From: Candidatus Symbiothrix sp. | GTDB lineage: Bacteria > Bacteroidota > Bacteroidia > Bacteroidales > Azobacteroidaceae | Direction: 5' to 3' | Assembly (NCBI GenBank): GCA_031270925.1 | Contig: JAISWY010000198.1 | Coordinates: forward strand, 1 to 5,373 | DNA length: 5,373 nt | In this document: one piece after another, positions 1 to 5,373 of the stretch | How positions within the stretch are numbered: the stretch's first letter is position 1 | Layout: each line of letters starts with the position of its first letter | Notes under the pieces: model-generated | Seen by the model: only the letters and a program-made list of their open reading frames with translations | The model's database searches: none | What the model was told of the DNA's origin: nothing | Made by a program: the position numbers and the translations under genes

Positions 1-141
1 CCTTTGGATGAAATGGCGAAAGCGGTTTTGCAATTGGCGTTTCCCGAACGAGAAATTATTGGAATCGATTGTTTGCCATTGATTAAGCAACATGGCAGTT
101 TGCATTGCGTTACTATGCAGATGCCGATAGCGTTTGTATGA
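1..141 (+). CDS. aguA: Agmatine deiminase, C-terminal end (partial)
   Basis: The reading frame is open from the first base and ends at TGA 139-141, giving the last 46 residues of a protein whose start lies outside the window. Visible residues 22-42 contain IDCLPLIKQHG followed by SLHCVTMQMP. This matches the C-terminal signature of agmatine deiminase (PAD_porph family), where the Cys of the HC(I/V)T motif is the nucleophile that attacks the guanidinium carbon; here it is residue 36 of the fragment (bases 106-108). The enzyme hydrolyses agmatine to N-carbamoylputrescine and ammonia. The next gene encodes the amidase that uses this product, which strongly supports the call. The N-terminal part, and so its completeness, cannot be judged. 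Confidence 0.88.
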   Translation, partial: PLDEMAKAVLQLAFPEREIIGIDCLPLIKQHGSLHCVTMQMPIAFV

Positions 142-164
142 ATCACAGAATATGTTTAACTTTG
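133..164 (+). promoter_or_regulatory. Bacteroidota-type promoter for the aguB operon
   Basis: TTTG at 133-136 and TAACTTTG at 157-164 match the -33 (TTTG) and -7 (TAnnTTTG) boxes of Bacteroidota primary-sigma promoters, with a 20-base spacer. Transcription would begin near 170, leaving a leader of about 25 bases before the aguB ATG. The -33 box lies inside the last codons of aguA, so aguB and the genes after it can be transcribed independently of aguA, although read-through from aguA is also possible because no terminator is visible between them. The assignment is by motif only. Confidence 0.7.
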
Positions 165-194
165 CAACAAATAAACTAACATAATAGAATAATT

Positions 195-1100
195 ATGATA
201 TCCCCCCCCCTAAAAATCGCCCTAATCCAGCAAGCCAATGTTGCCGACAAGTCGCAAAATATTGCCAAGCTAACCGCCAACATCCGCGATTGCGCCGCCC
301 AAGGCGCCCAATTAATCGTTTTGCAGGAATTGCACAACGGTTTGTATTTCTGCCAAACAGAAAACACGCAACTATTTGATTTTGCGGAAACTATACCCGG
401 ATATTCGACCGAATTATTCGGAAAATTAGCCAAAGAACTGCATATTGTTTTGGTACTGTCGCTGTTTGAAAAACGCGCTCCGGGCTTGTATCACAATACG
501 GCGGTGGTCATCGAAAGCGACGGAACGATTGCCGGAAAATACCGCAAAATGCACATTCCCGACGATCCGGCGTATTACGAAAAATTCTATTTCACGCCGG
601 GCGACTTGGGATTTTCGCCGATTCAAACTTCGGTTGGCAAATTGGGCGTGTTGGTCTGTTGGGATCAATGGTATCCCGAAGCTGCTCGCTTGATGGCTTT
701 GGCCGGCGCCGAAATTTTGATTTATCCTACTGCAATCGGTTGGGAATCAAGCGATACGGAAGAAGAAAAACAGCGACAACAGGATGCGTGGCAAACCGTT
801 CAGCGTGCTCATGCCGTAGCCAACGGATTGCACGTCATAACGGTAAATCGCGTGGGAGACGAATCCGATCCGTCGAATCAAACCCACGGAATCCGTTTTT
901 GGGGACACAGTTTCATCGCTGGTCCGCAAGGCGAAATATTGGTGCAATTGTCTGATAATCAGGAAGAAAATAGCGTAGTGGAAATTAATTTGCAAGCTTC
1001 GGAAGAAGTGCGTCGCTGGTGGCCGTTTCTGCGCGATCGCCGCATTGATGCTTACGGAGGCTTAATCCAACGTTTTTTGGATAATCCCGAAGAAAAATGA
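195..1100 (+). CDS. aguB: N-carbamoylputrescine amidase
   Basis: This 301-residue cytoplasmic enzyme of the nitrilase/carbon-nitrogen hydrolase superfamily hydrolyses N-carbamoylputrescine to putrescine, CO2 and ammonia, the last step of the agmatine route to putrescine. The catalytic triad is intact: Glu45 (LQELHNGLYF), Lys118 (KYRKMHIPDD) and Cys155 (LVCWDQWYPE). The segments FYFTPGDLGF, IYPTAIGWES and FWGHSFIAGPQG are characteristic of the AguB branch rather than of general nitrilases. Length is normal for the family. The start is ATG 195, because family similarity begins at about residue 7 (KIALIQQAN). Codons 3-6 contain an unbroken run of nine C (202-210), so slippage or a sequencing error there would alter the N-terminus. 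The stop overlaps the next start (ATGA, 1097-1100), implying translational coupling. It lies directly downstream of aguA, as expected for the pathway. Confidence 0.95.
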   Translation: MISPPLKIALIQQANVADKSQNIAKLTANIRDCAAQGAQLIVLQELHNGLYFCQTENTQLFDFAETIPGYSTELFGKLAKELHIVLVLSLFEKRAPGLYHNTAVVIESDGTIAGKYRKMHIPDDPAYYEKFYFTPGDLGFSPIQTSVGKLGVLVCWDQWYPEAARLMALAGAEILIYPTAIGWESSDTEEEKQRQQDAWQTVQRAHAVANGLHVITVNRVGDESDPSNQTHGIRFWGHSFIAGPQGEILVQLSDNQEENSVVEINLQASEEVRRWWPFLRDRRIDAYGGLIQRFLDNPEEK

Positions 1101-1936
1101 TATTGATTGCCGACAGCGGTTCCACGAAAACGAAATGGGTGAAAATAGGCTCCGATTCGAGTATCGAAACGTGTACAACAGCCGGCCTGAATCCGTTTTT
1201 CACGGATGAAAACGAATTTTTGCGCATTTTGGAACATCAATTTTCGCTTTCCGGCACAGGCATTGAAGCAATTTATTTTTACGGAGCAGGTTGTATTCCC
1301 GAAAAAACCGGCGGAATCAAAAAGCGCTTATCCTCTTATTTTCAGATAAATAACATTTCTGTCGATACCGATTTGATGGCTGCAGCCCGCAGTTTGTGCG
1401 GTCGAAGCGCCGGCCTTGTCGGCATTTTGGGAACCGGCTCCAATTCGTGTTATTATGATGGAACGAAAATCGCCGTGCAAGTTCCCGCTTTGGGCTACGT
1501 TTTGGGAGATGAAGGCAGCGGCGCCGCTTTAGGCAAACAGTTATTGGCAGATATTTTCAAAAAACAATTGCCTCAAAATATTATTGCTGATTTTCACGAA
1601 CAATACGCTTTGAATCAATCGGATGTGATCGAAAAGGTGTATCGGCAACCGTTTCCGAATCGCTTTTTGGCGCAATTCACGCCGTTTATCGTCGAACATC
1701 TTTCCGAACCGGCGATTATGGATTTGGTCGATCGAAGTTTTTCGGTTTTCGTACAACGAAATTTGTTGCAATATCCTTTCATTCAACAACTTCCGATACA
1801 TTTTACCGGCAGCGTAGCCTATTATCTGAAAAGCTGTTTGGAAAATGTATTACAAAACTTCCATTTAAAAGCAGGAAACATAACATCCGACCCGATGGAA
1901 GGATTAATTCATTATCATACAACAAATTACAGATGA
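1097..1936 (+). CDS. BadF/BadG-type amino-sugar kinase, probably MurNAc/GlcNAc kinase
   Basis: This 279-residue protein has the ASKHA fold of the BadF/BadG/BcrA/BcrD ATPase family. The N-terminal phosphate-binding loop is DSGSTKTKW (6-14). Asp92 in DTDLMAAAR (90-98) is in the position of the catalytic base. The second phosphate motif is GILGTGSNSCYYDG (109-122), and GYVLGDEGSG (133-142) is the segment typical of N-acetylglucosamine kinases. ATP-dependent 6-phosphorylation of an N-acetylated amino sugar is the family activity. The substrate is inferred from context: the gene overlaps murQ by 4 bases, and kinases beside murQ (MurK of Clostridium acetobutylicum and Tannerella forsythia) make MurNAc-6-phosphate. 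It could therefore be called murK, but GlcNAc as sole substrate cannot be excluded from sequence. It acts in the cytoplasm. No truncation is visible, and no Shine-Dalgarno sequence precedes the start, which lies within the end of aguB. Confidence 0.87.
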   Translation: MILIADSGSTKTKWVKIGSDSSIETCTTAGLNPFFTDENEFLRILEHQFSLSGTGIEAIYFYGAGCIPEKTGGIKKRLSSYFQINNISVDTDLMAAARSLCGRSAGLVGILGTGSNSCYYDGTKIAVQVPALGYVLGDEGSGAALGKQLLADIFKKQLPQNIIADFHEQYALNQSDVIEKVYRQPFPNRFLAQFTPFIVEHLSEPAIMDLVDRSFSVFVQRNLLQYPFIQQLPIHFTGSVAYYLKSCLENVLQNFHLKAGNITSDPMEGLIHYHTTNYR

Positions 1937-2745
1937 TCAGCACCACCGAATCGGAATCGCATTTCGCGCATTTGGACAAAATGTCGTTGCATGAATTGCT
2001 GACGGAAATGAACCGCGAAGATAAATCCGTTCCGATAGCCGTAGAACAAGCGATTCCGCAATTAGAAGCTTTGGTATCAGCCATTTACGACCGAATGAAA
2101 AACGGCGGACGGCTATTCTACATCGGCGCCGGCACGAGCGGTCGTTTGGGCGTGCTGGATGCATCGGAACTTCCGCCCACGTTTGGCGTTGAACCGCATT
2201 GGGTCGTCGGTTTGATTGCGGGTGGCGACGGTGCGCTGCGCAAAGCCGTGGAAGGCGCCGAAGACAAGCCCGATTTGGCATGGCAGGATTTAACGACTCA
2301 AAACATCGCGCCAAACGATTCGGTTATCGGCATTGCCGCCTCAGGTACAACGTCTTACGTGATTGGCGGCGTAAAAAAAGCCCGCGACTTCGGCTGCTTG
2401 ACCGCTTGTATCGTTTGCAATGCGCAATCGCCTTTGGCTCAATCGGTCGAATTTCCGGTAGAAATCATCGTCGGTCCCGAATTTGTAACCGGCAGCACGC
2501 GCATGAAAGCGGGAACGGCGCAAAAATTAGCGCTCAACATGATTTCCACTTCCCTCATGATTCGTCTGGGGCGAGTGAAAGGAAATAAAATGATAAATAT
2601 GCAACTGACTAATAATAAGCTGGTTAATCGTGGCATTCGGATGATTATGGAGGAATTGCAACTTTCGGAAGCTGAAGCTCGCGAGCGCTTGTTAAAAGCC
2701 GGTTCGGTAAAAAACGTTTTAAAACAATTTGCAAATCATCCATAA
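1933..2745 (+). CDS. murQ: N-acetylmuramic acid 6-phosphate etherase
   Basis: This 270-residue cytoplasmic enzyme cleaves the lactyl ether of MurNAc-6-phosphate, giving GlcNAc-6-phosphate and D-lactate, and so feeds recovered peptidoglycan sugar back into amino-sugar metabolism. The SIS sugar-phosphate domain is evident in FYIGAGTSGRLGVLDASE (62-79). The two catalytic acids known from E. coli MurQ (Glu83 and Glu114) align with Glu79 (DASELPPTFG) and Glu110 (VEGAEDKP). The GCKR-family signature GPEFVTGSTRMKAGTAQK is at 181-198. The C-terminal helical region (LQLSEAEARERLLKAGS) is present, so the protein looks complete, at the short end of the family range. Its ATG overlaps the kinase stop by 4 bases (ATGA, 1933-1936). 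A methyltransferase gene follows after about 7 bases. Confidence 0.96.
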   Translation: MISTTESESHFAHLDKMSLHELLTEMNREDKSVPIAVEQAIPQLEALVSAIYDRMKNGGRLFYIGAGTSGRLGVLDASELPPTFGVEPHWVVGLIAGGDGALRKAVEGAEDKPDLAWQDLTTQNIAPNDSVIGIAASGTTSYVIGGVKKARDFGCLTACIVCNAQSPLAQSVEFPVEIIVGPEFVTGSTRMKAGTAQKLALNMISTSLMIRLGRVKGNKMINMQLTNNKLVNRGIRMIMEELQLSEAEARERLLKAGSVKNVLKQFANHP

Positions 2746-2752
2746 ACAATCA

Positions 2753-3679
2753 ATGATGCCTTCTCCCAAAAATAAAACCCTGCAATTGTCTTCCGAAGAA
2801 CGTATTCTTTTGGAAAACAAGTTATTACGATTGAAAAAAACAGTTTCATTCGAAGAAATTGTCAATCGAACCATTCAAAGCGACTTATTGGAAATCTTGG
2901 ATTTTCTACCGAAATCGTTTGCCGATTTAATCATCATCGATCCGCCTTATAATCTGAATAAAAATTTTTCGGGATTGAAATTCAAGCAGTTGGATAATCA
3001 ATCTTACGAAAATTATCTCGAATCGTGGTTCCCGAAGATAGTCGATTGTTTGAAACCCAATGGTTCGTTGTATTTATGTGGCGACTGGAAGTGTACGGCC
3101 GCCCTGTACAATGTGATGAGTCGCTATCTCTCTGTGTTAAACCGAATTACATGGCAACGCGAAAAAGGCAAAGGAGCCTTGCACAACTGGAAAAACGGCA
3201 TGGAAGATATTTGGTTTGGCGTAAAGAATCCGAAAGATTATTATTTCAATGTCGATGCCGTGAAAATTCGTCGGAAAGTGATTGCGCCCTATAAAAAAGA
3301 CGGTCGGCCGAAAGATTGGGAAGCCACCGCCGAGGGCAATTTCCGCATGACGCATCCCTCGAATTTTTGGGACGACATCACGATCCCTTATTGGTCGATG
3401 CCCGAAAACACGGCGCACCCCACACAAAAGCCCGAAAAATTGATTGCGAAATTGATTTTGGCGAGTTGCCCCGAAAACAGCATCGTGTTTGACCCTTTTT
3501 TGGGTTCGGGAACAACTTCGGTAACGGCCAAAAAATTGAATCGTCGTTATTGCGGCATCGAAATCAATCCCGAATATGCTTGTTGGGCTGAAAAACGATT
3601 GCAATCAGCTGATGATCAATTGACTATACAAGGTTATTACGATGGCGTTTTTTGGGAGCGGAACAGTCGGCCGGTATAG
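2753..3679 (+). CDS. Beta-class DNA methyltransferase (DPPY type, probably N6-adenine)
   Basis: This S-adenosylmethionine-dependent DNA methyltransferase has 308 residues from ATG 2753. The motif order is that of the beta class: catalytic motif IV IIIDPPYNLN comes first (DPPY at 63-66) and the SAM-binding motif I FDPFLGSGTT last (DPFLGSGTT at 247-255), followed by GIEINPEY. Between them are TWQREKGKGA, NGMEDIWFG and AHPTQKPEKL, the last being the conserved stretch just before motif I. DPPY favours N6-adenine over N4-cytosine. The target sequence cannot be read from the protein. The frame also has an upstream TTG at 2729 that would overlap murQ by 17 bases. I prefer ATG 2753 (or the adjacent ATG 2756) because it clears the murQ stop and the extra residues are unremarkable. 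No endonuclease gene is adjacent, so it is either an orphan or the survivor of a restriction-modification pair. The position implies co-transcription with murQ. Confidence 0.9.
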   Translation: MMPSPKNKTLQLSSEERILLENKLLRLKKTVSFEEIVNRTIQSDLLEILDFLPKSFADLIIIDPPYNLNKNFSGLKFKQLDNQSYENYLESWFPKIVDCLKPNGSLYLCGDWKCTAALYNVMSRYLSVLNRITWQREKGKGALHNWKNGMEDIWFGVKNPKDYYFNVDAVKIRRKVIAPYKKDGRPKDWEATAEGNFRMTHPSNFWDDITIPYWSMPENTAHPTQKPEKLIAKLILASCPENSIVFDPFLGSGTTSVTAKKLNRRYCGIEINPEYACWAEKRLQSADDQLTIQGYYDGVFWERNSRPV

Positions 3680-3829
3680 TTTGCTTATCTTTGCGAACAT
3701 TAGAATTGAGAGAGCCAATAAGTAGCATATCTGATTTGATTTCAAAAAATACAACAGCTACAATATCTTTGTCAATCCCTAATTCCACCCTTGCAATTTC
3801 ATTATTTTCAAAGCGGATTGAATCTAATT
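3635..3829 (-). pseudogene. Possible decayed coding fragment, minus strand
   Basis: Read on the minus strand, a frame opens after TAA at 3830-3832 and continues to a TAG at 3635-3637 inside the methyltransferase end. The part from about 3829 down to 3700 reads LDSIRFENNEIARVELG, then IDKDIVAVVFFEIKSDMLL. It has a marked purine-first codon pattern (gaa att gca agg gtg gaa) and alternating hydrophobic residues like a beta-strand region of a real protein. There is no in-frame start codon near its beginning, and upstream frames are closed by stops, so it cannot be an intact gene. I do not recognise the family. It may be the remnant of a gene once convergent with the upstream methyltransferase, for example a lost restriction partner, but that is speculation. 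A chance frame remains possible. Confidence 0.3.
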
Positions 3830-3887
3830 ATTACAGTTTTTATTACAAATAAACGAAACCCTCAATCTAAATATTCGTTTTACGGAA
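3680..3887. other. AT-rich junction without an intact gene
   Basis: The 208 bases between the first methyltransferase and the 44-codon ORF hold no intact gene on either strand. G+C falls sharply: the 60 bases from 3841 contain 16 G or C (27%), against 39 of 60 in murQ from 2101. Contents are the minus-strand coding-like fragment, two -7-like boxes, and a plus-strand frame open from 3828 that runs into the small ORF (QINETLNLNIRFTE before its Met) but lacks an ATG, GTG or TTG. No terminator hairpin was found after the methyltransferase stop at 3679, so transcription of the upstream operon may run into this region. Confidence 0.6.
3686..3694 (+). promoter_or_regulatory. Candidate -7 promoter box
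   Basis: TATCTTTGC matches the Bacteroidota -7 consensus TAnnTTTG plus the commonly following C. No TTTG lies about 19 bases upstream (that stretch is GAACAG), so only half of the promoter is convincing. A second TATCTTTG lies at 3764-3771, with TTTC at 3740-3743 and a 20-base spacer. Either could supply transcription for the small ORF and the second methyltransferase; no better promoter is visible between 3680 and 4030. Confidence 0.35.
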
Positions 3888-4022
3888 ATGGAAAATAAAG
3901 AAAAAATCGAAAGGGCATTTAATCGGAATATTACAAATAATATTTACGGCAATAATAATAGCATTGCAACAGGGCAAAATGTAGAACAAAACATTAATCA
4001 ATGTGTAAAAAGTTTAATATAA
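3888..4022 (+). CDS. Small asparagine-rich protein, unknown function
   Basis: This 44-codon frame runs from ATG 3888 to TAA 4020-4022 and ends 7 bases before the second methyltransferase, suggesting co-transcription. The peptide starts with a charged, probably helical segment (MENKEKIERAF), followed by an Asn/Gln/Gly-rich stretch, NNIYGNNNSIATG then QNVEQNINQ, and a short tail CVKSLI. Eleven of 44 residues are Asn. The I-x-G-N-N-N-x-I-A-x-G-x-x-V-x-Q pattern resembles the polar, glycine-punctuated motifs seen in some bacterial NLR, TIR and CHAT-type signalling proteins and in amyloid-like signalling sequences; this is resemblance only. No membrane segment, signal peptide or helix-turn-helix is visible, so it is unlikely to be a restriction-modification controller protein. 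The frame stays open upstream to 3828 without a start codon, so it may instead be the tail of a truncated larger gene. Confidence 0.45.
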   Translation: MENKEKIERAFNRNITNNIYGNNNSIATGQNVEQNINQCVKSLI

Positions 4023-4029
4023 AAGAATT

Positions 4030-5052
4030 ATGCAACCAATTTCCAACATATTAAATAAAATAATCACAGGTGATTGCAAGGAAGAATTAAAGAAAATTCC
4101 CGACAATTCCATTGATTGCGTAATCACAAGTCCACCATATTTTTGCCAGCGCGAATACGGCGGTGGCGGCATTGGCAATGAGGAAAAAGTTGAGGAATAT
4201 ATCGAAAAACTTGTTGCGATATTCAACGAATGTGTGAGAATTATCAAAAAAACGGGTACAATCGTTTTCAATCTTGGCGACAAGTATCTTGACGGCAATT
4301 TGCTTTTAGTTCCGTATCGTTTTGCAATTGAGGCTCAAAAAATCAATAAAGTCAAGTTGTTGAACGAATTAACTTGGGTAAAAGTAAATCCGGCGCCAAA
4401 GCAATGTCTTAAAAAATTAATTCCCGCAACCGAGCCGTTTTTTATTTTTGCAAAAGACGATGAGTATTATTTCAATCGTAAAGCGTTCCTTGATTTTAAA
4501 GATATTAATTTCGGTTGCAAGAAAAAACCGAGTAAAGATGTTGGAAAAAAATATTTTGAACTTATTGAACAGTCCGAACTTTCAACAGAAGAAAAGAAAC
4601 TTGCCATAAAAGAGTTAAACGAAGTAATAATGGAAGTCCTGCAAGGAAAAATAGAAAGTTTTCGTATGAAAATCAGAGGTTTGCACGCACTGCCTTACGG
4701 CGGGCAAGCAGGCGGACGATTAACGCAAATCGAAAATAAGGGTTTCACAATCATCAAAATTTACGGAAATTCACTCAAAAAAGATGTGATAGAATCCAAT
4801 GTTGAAACCATAAAAGGCAACATTCACCCTGCTGTTTATCCTGAGTTTATCATTCAGGAAATTATGAAAATGCTTACAAAAGAGGGAGACATTGTGCTTG
4901 ACCCATTTCTCGGTAGCGGAACAACAGCCGTTGTCGCTCAAAAATTACGCAGAAAATATATTGGCATTGAAATACATTCGGAATATATAGAATACGCCGA
5001 AAACAGAATAAAAGAAAACGCAAGTAATCACATATTAGACCTGTTTTTATGA
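4030..5052 (+). CDS. Beta-class DNA methyltransferase (TSPPY type, N4-cytosine or N6-adenine)
   Basis: This 340-residue SAM-dependent DNA methyltransferase has motif IV CVITSPPYFCQREYG first (TSPPY at 33-37) and motif I VLDPFLGSGTTAVVA last (DPFLGSGTT at 291-299, then GIEIHSEY), so it is beta class. Family landmarks are GTIVFNLGDKY (76-86), LTWVKVNPAPKQC (114-126), ATEPFFIFAKDDEYYF (133-148) and IHPAVYPEF (265-273). SPPY is common in N4-cytosine enzymes, but also occurs in N6-adenine enzymes of this group, so the modified base is left open. A Lys/Glu-rich, probably helical segment at about 169-213 lies where the target-recognition region is expected. It is not closely similar to the methyltransferase at 2753-3679 outside the shared motifs. 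G+C is low (20 of 60 from 4561; 25 of 60 from 4861), consistent with transfer from elsewhere. No endonuclease gene is adjacent; a small Asn-rich ORF precedes it and a terminator follows. Confidence 0.9.
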   Translation: MQPISNILNKIITGDCKEELKKIPDNSIDCVITSPPYFCQREYGGGGIGNEEKVEEYIEKLVAIFNECVRIIKKTGTIVFNLGDKYLDGNLLLVPYRFAIEAQKINKVKLLNELTWVKVNPAPKQCLKKLIPATEPFFIFAKDDEYYFNRKAFLDFKDINFGCKKKPSKDVGKKYFELIEQSELSTEEKKLAIKELNEVIMEVLQGKIESFRMKIRGLHALPYGGQAGGRLTQIENKGFTIIKIYGNSLKKDVIESNVETIKGNIHPAVYPEFIIQEIMKMLTKEGDIVLDPFLGSGTTAVVAQKLRRKYIGIEIHSEYIEYAENRIKENASNHILDLFL

Positions 5053-5102
5053 CACGTACAAAGAATTTCTGTGGCTGTTTTGCGGATAGATAGCAGATGC
5101 GG

Positions 5103-5143
5103 TTAAGGGTTGTAGTCAAGGATTATAACCCCTAATTTTTTTT
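5103..5143 (+). terminator. Intrinsic transcription terminator
   Basis: An inverted repeat pairs 5103-5114 (TTAAGGGTTGTA) with 5124-5135 (TATAACCCCTAA). Inside there are 8 pairs including one G-U; then comes one A-C mismatch, and 3 outer A-T pairs. The loop is 9 bases. The stem is followed immediately by eight T (5136-5143). It lies 50 bases after the methyltransferase stop and upstream of the next promoter, so it would end the methyltransferase transcript and insulate the following gene. Confidence 0.75.
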
Positions 5144-5151
5144 GCGACGTT

Positions 5152-5182
5152 GTTGATATTTCAGTAAAAAGTACTACTTTTG
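5152..5182 (+). promoter_or_regulatory. Bacteroidota-type promoter for the AlbA_2 gene
   Basis: GTTG at 5152-5155 (TTG core of the -33 box) and TACTTTTG at 5175-5182 (TAnnTTTG -7 box) are separated by 19 bases, the preferred spacing for Bacteroidota promoters. Transcription would begin near 5188-5190. That leaves only about 7 bases before the ATG at 5196, or about 43 bases before the alternative ATG at 5232. Confidence 0.75.
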
Positions 5183-5195
5183 CAGAAAAAGGTAT

Positions 5196-5373
5196 ATGTC
5201 CGAATCTCAAAACATAGGATACAGCAAGTCAATGACCAAACAGCAATTATTGGAACACCTTCAAGACATTGAGTGGGACAATTTTGAAGTCAAGACTGCT
5301 AAAACAGACGTTCCGAAAGACGTTTGGGAAACGGTGTCGGCTTTTTCCAACACTTCGGGCGGGTGGATTGTTT
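5196..5373 (+). CDS. AlbA_2 (Schlafen-like) domain protein, N-terminus (partial)
   Basis: The first 59 codons of a gene that continues beyond the window. After a short polar lead the sequence reads KQQLLEHLQDIEWDNFEVK (15-33), then VPKDVWETVSAFSNTSGG and WIV (39-59). This is the start of the AlbA_2 domain (older names AAA_4 or divergent AAA; related to eukaryotic Schlafen), with the typical E-x-x-x-F-E-V-K core and the A-F-x-N-T-x-G-G turn. Such proteins are often annotated as ATP-binding, transcriptional regulators or RecG-like helicases, and some occur in defence islands; which type this is depends on the missing C-terminal part. The start is uncertain: ATG 5196 gives the longest product, but Met13 (ATG 5232) begins just before conserved sequence and would give a more normal leader from the promoter above. 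It is transcribed separately from the methyltransferase, behind the terminator. Confidence 0.8.
   Translation, partial: MSESQNIGYSKSMTKQQLLEHLQDIEWDNFEVKTAKTDVPKDVWETVSAFSNTSGGWIV

Noticed and set aside
1937..2314. 125-codon minus-strand frame under murQ
   Set aside because: It is Arg/Cys-rich shadow sequence opposite a fully conserved murQ.
2199..2588. 129-codon plus-strand frame within murQ
   Set aside because: It is an out-of-frame translation rich in Arg/Cys, lying wholly inside an intact enzyme gene.
3137..3604. 155-codon minus-strand frame under the first methyltransferase
   Set aside because: It is antisense to conserved methyltransferase motifs, has low-complexity Phe/Arg composition, and has no recognisable family.
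3652..3852. 66-codon plus-strand frame starting at TTG inside the methyltransferase end
   Set aside because: The start is a TTG within another gene, the product is Ser/Ile-rich without recognisable motifs, and codons lack the purine-first pattern that the overlapping minus-strand frame shows.
3680..4029. CRISPR array, tRNA or insertion-sequence ends
   Set aside because: I see no regularly spaced repeats, cloverleaf or terminal inverted repeats in this AT-rich stretch.
3888..4060. Small ORF and second methyltransferase as one frameshifted gene
   Set aside because: The two are in different frames, but the methyltransferase begins normally (IITGDCKEEL before motif IV), so no missing N-terminus needs to be explained.

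Overview
The window looks like a member of the Bacteroidota (Bacteroidetes). Two clear promoters carry the phylum-type -7 box (TAnnTTTG) with a TTG-containing -33 box 19-20 bases upstream. Start codons have no obvious Shine-Dalgarno sequences, and the gene content fits. This phylum call is an inference from promoters and protein families; no rRNA or other marker gene is present.

Left part (1-3679), a metabolic operon. The window opens in the last 46 codons of agmatine deiminase (aguA), including its catalytic cysteine. A promoter straddling the aguA stop then drives a tightly packed set: N-carbamoylputrescine amidase (aguB), a BadF/BadG-type amino-sugar kinase (probably a MurNAc/GlcNAc kinase), MurNAc-6-phosphate etherase (murQ) and a beta-class DNA methyltransferase. 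aguA and aguB together convert agmatine to putrescine. The kinase and murQ form a short peptidoglycan-sugar salvage route (MurNAc to MurNAc-6-P to GlcNAc-6-P plus lactate). Both aguB/kinase and kinase/murQ are joined by 4-base ATGA overlaps, and the methyltransferase begins about 7 bases after murQ, so all four are probably co-transcribed.

Middle part (3680-4029), an AT-rich junction. It holds no convincing full-length gene. It contains a coding-like fragment on the minus strand with no start codon, a Bacteroidota-type -7 box, and a 44-codon asparagine-rich small ORF (3888-4022) ending 7 bases before the next gene. The region looks like an insertion or decay boundary.

Right part (4030-5373), accessory. 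A second, unrelated beta-class DNA methyltransferase (TSPPY type) is followed by a good intrinsic terminator, then a strong promoter and the N-terminus of an AlbA_2 (Schlafen-like) domain protein that runs off the window. No restriction endonuclease is visible next to either methyltransferase. Low G+C and gene content suggest horizontally acquired, possibly defence-related DNA; that role is an inference.

The most interesting items are the asparagine-rich micro-ORF coupled to the second methyltransferase, the methyltransferase embedded in a cell-wall recycling operon, the nine-C tract at the start of aguB, and the decayed segment between the two methyltransferases.
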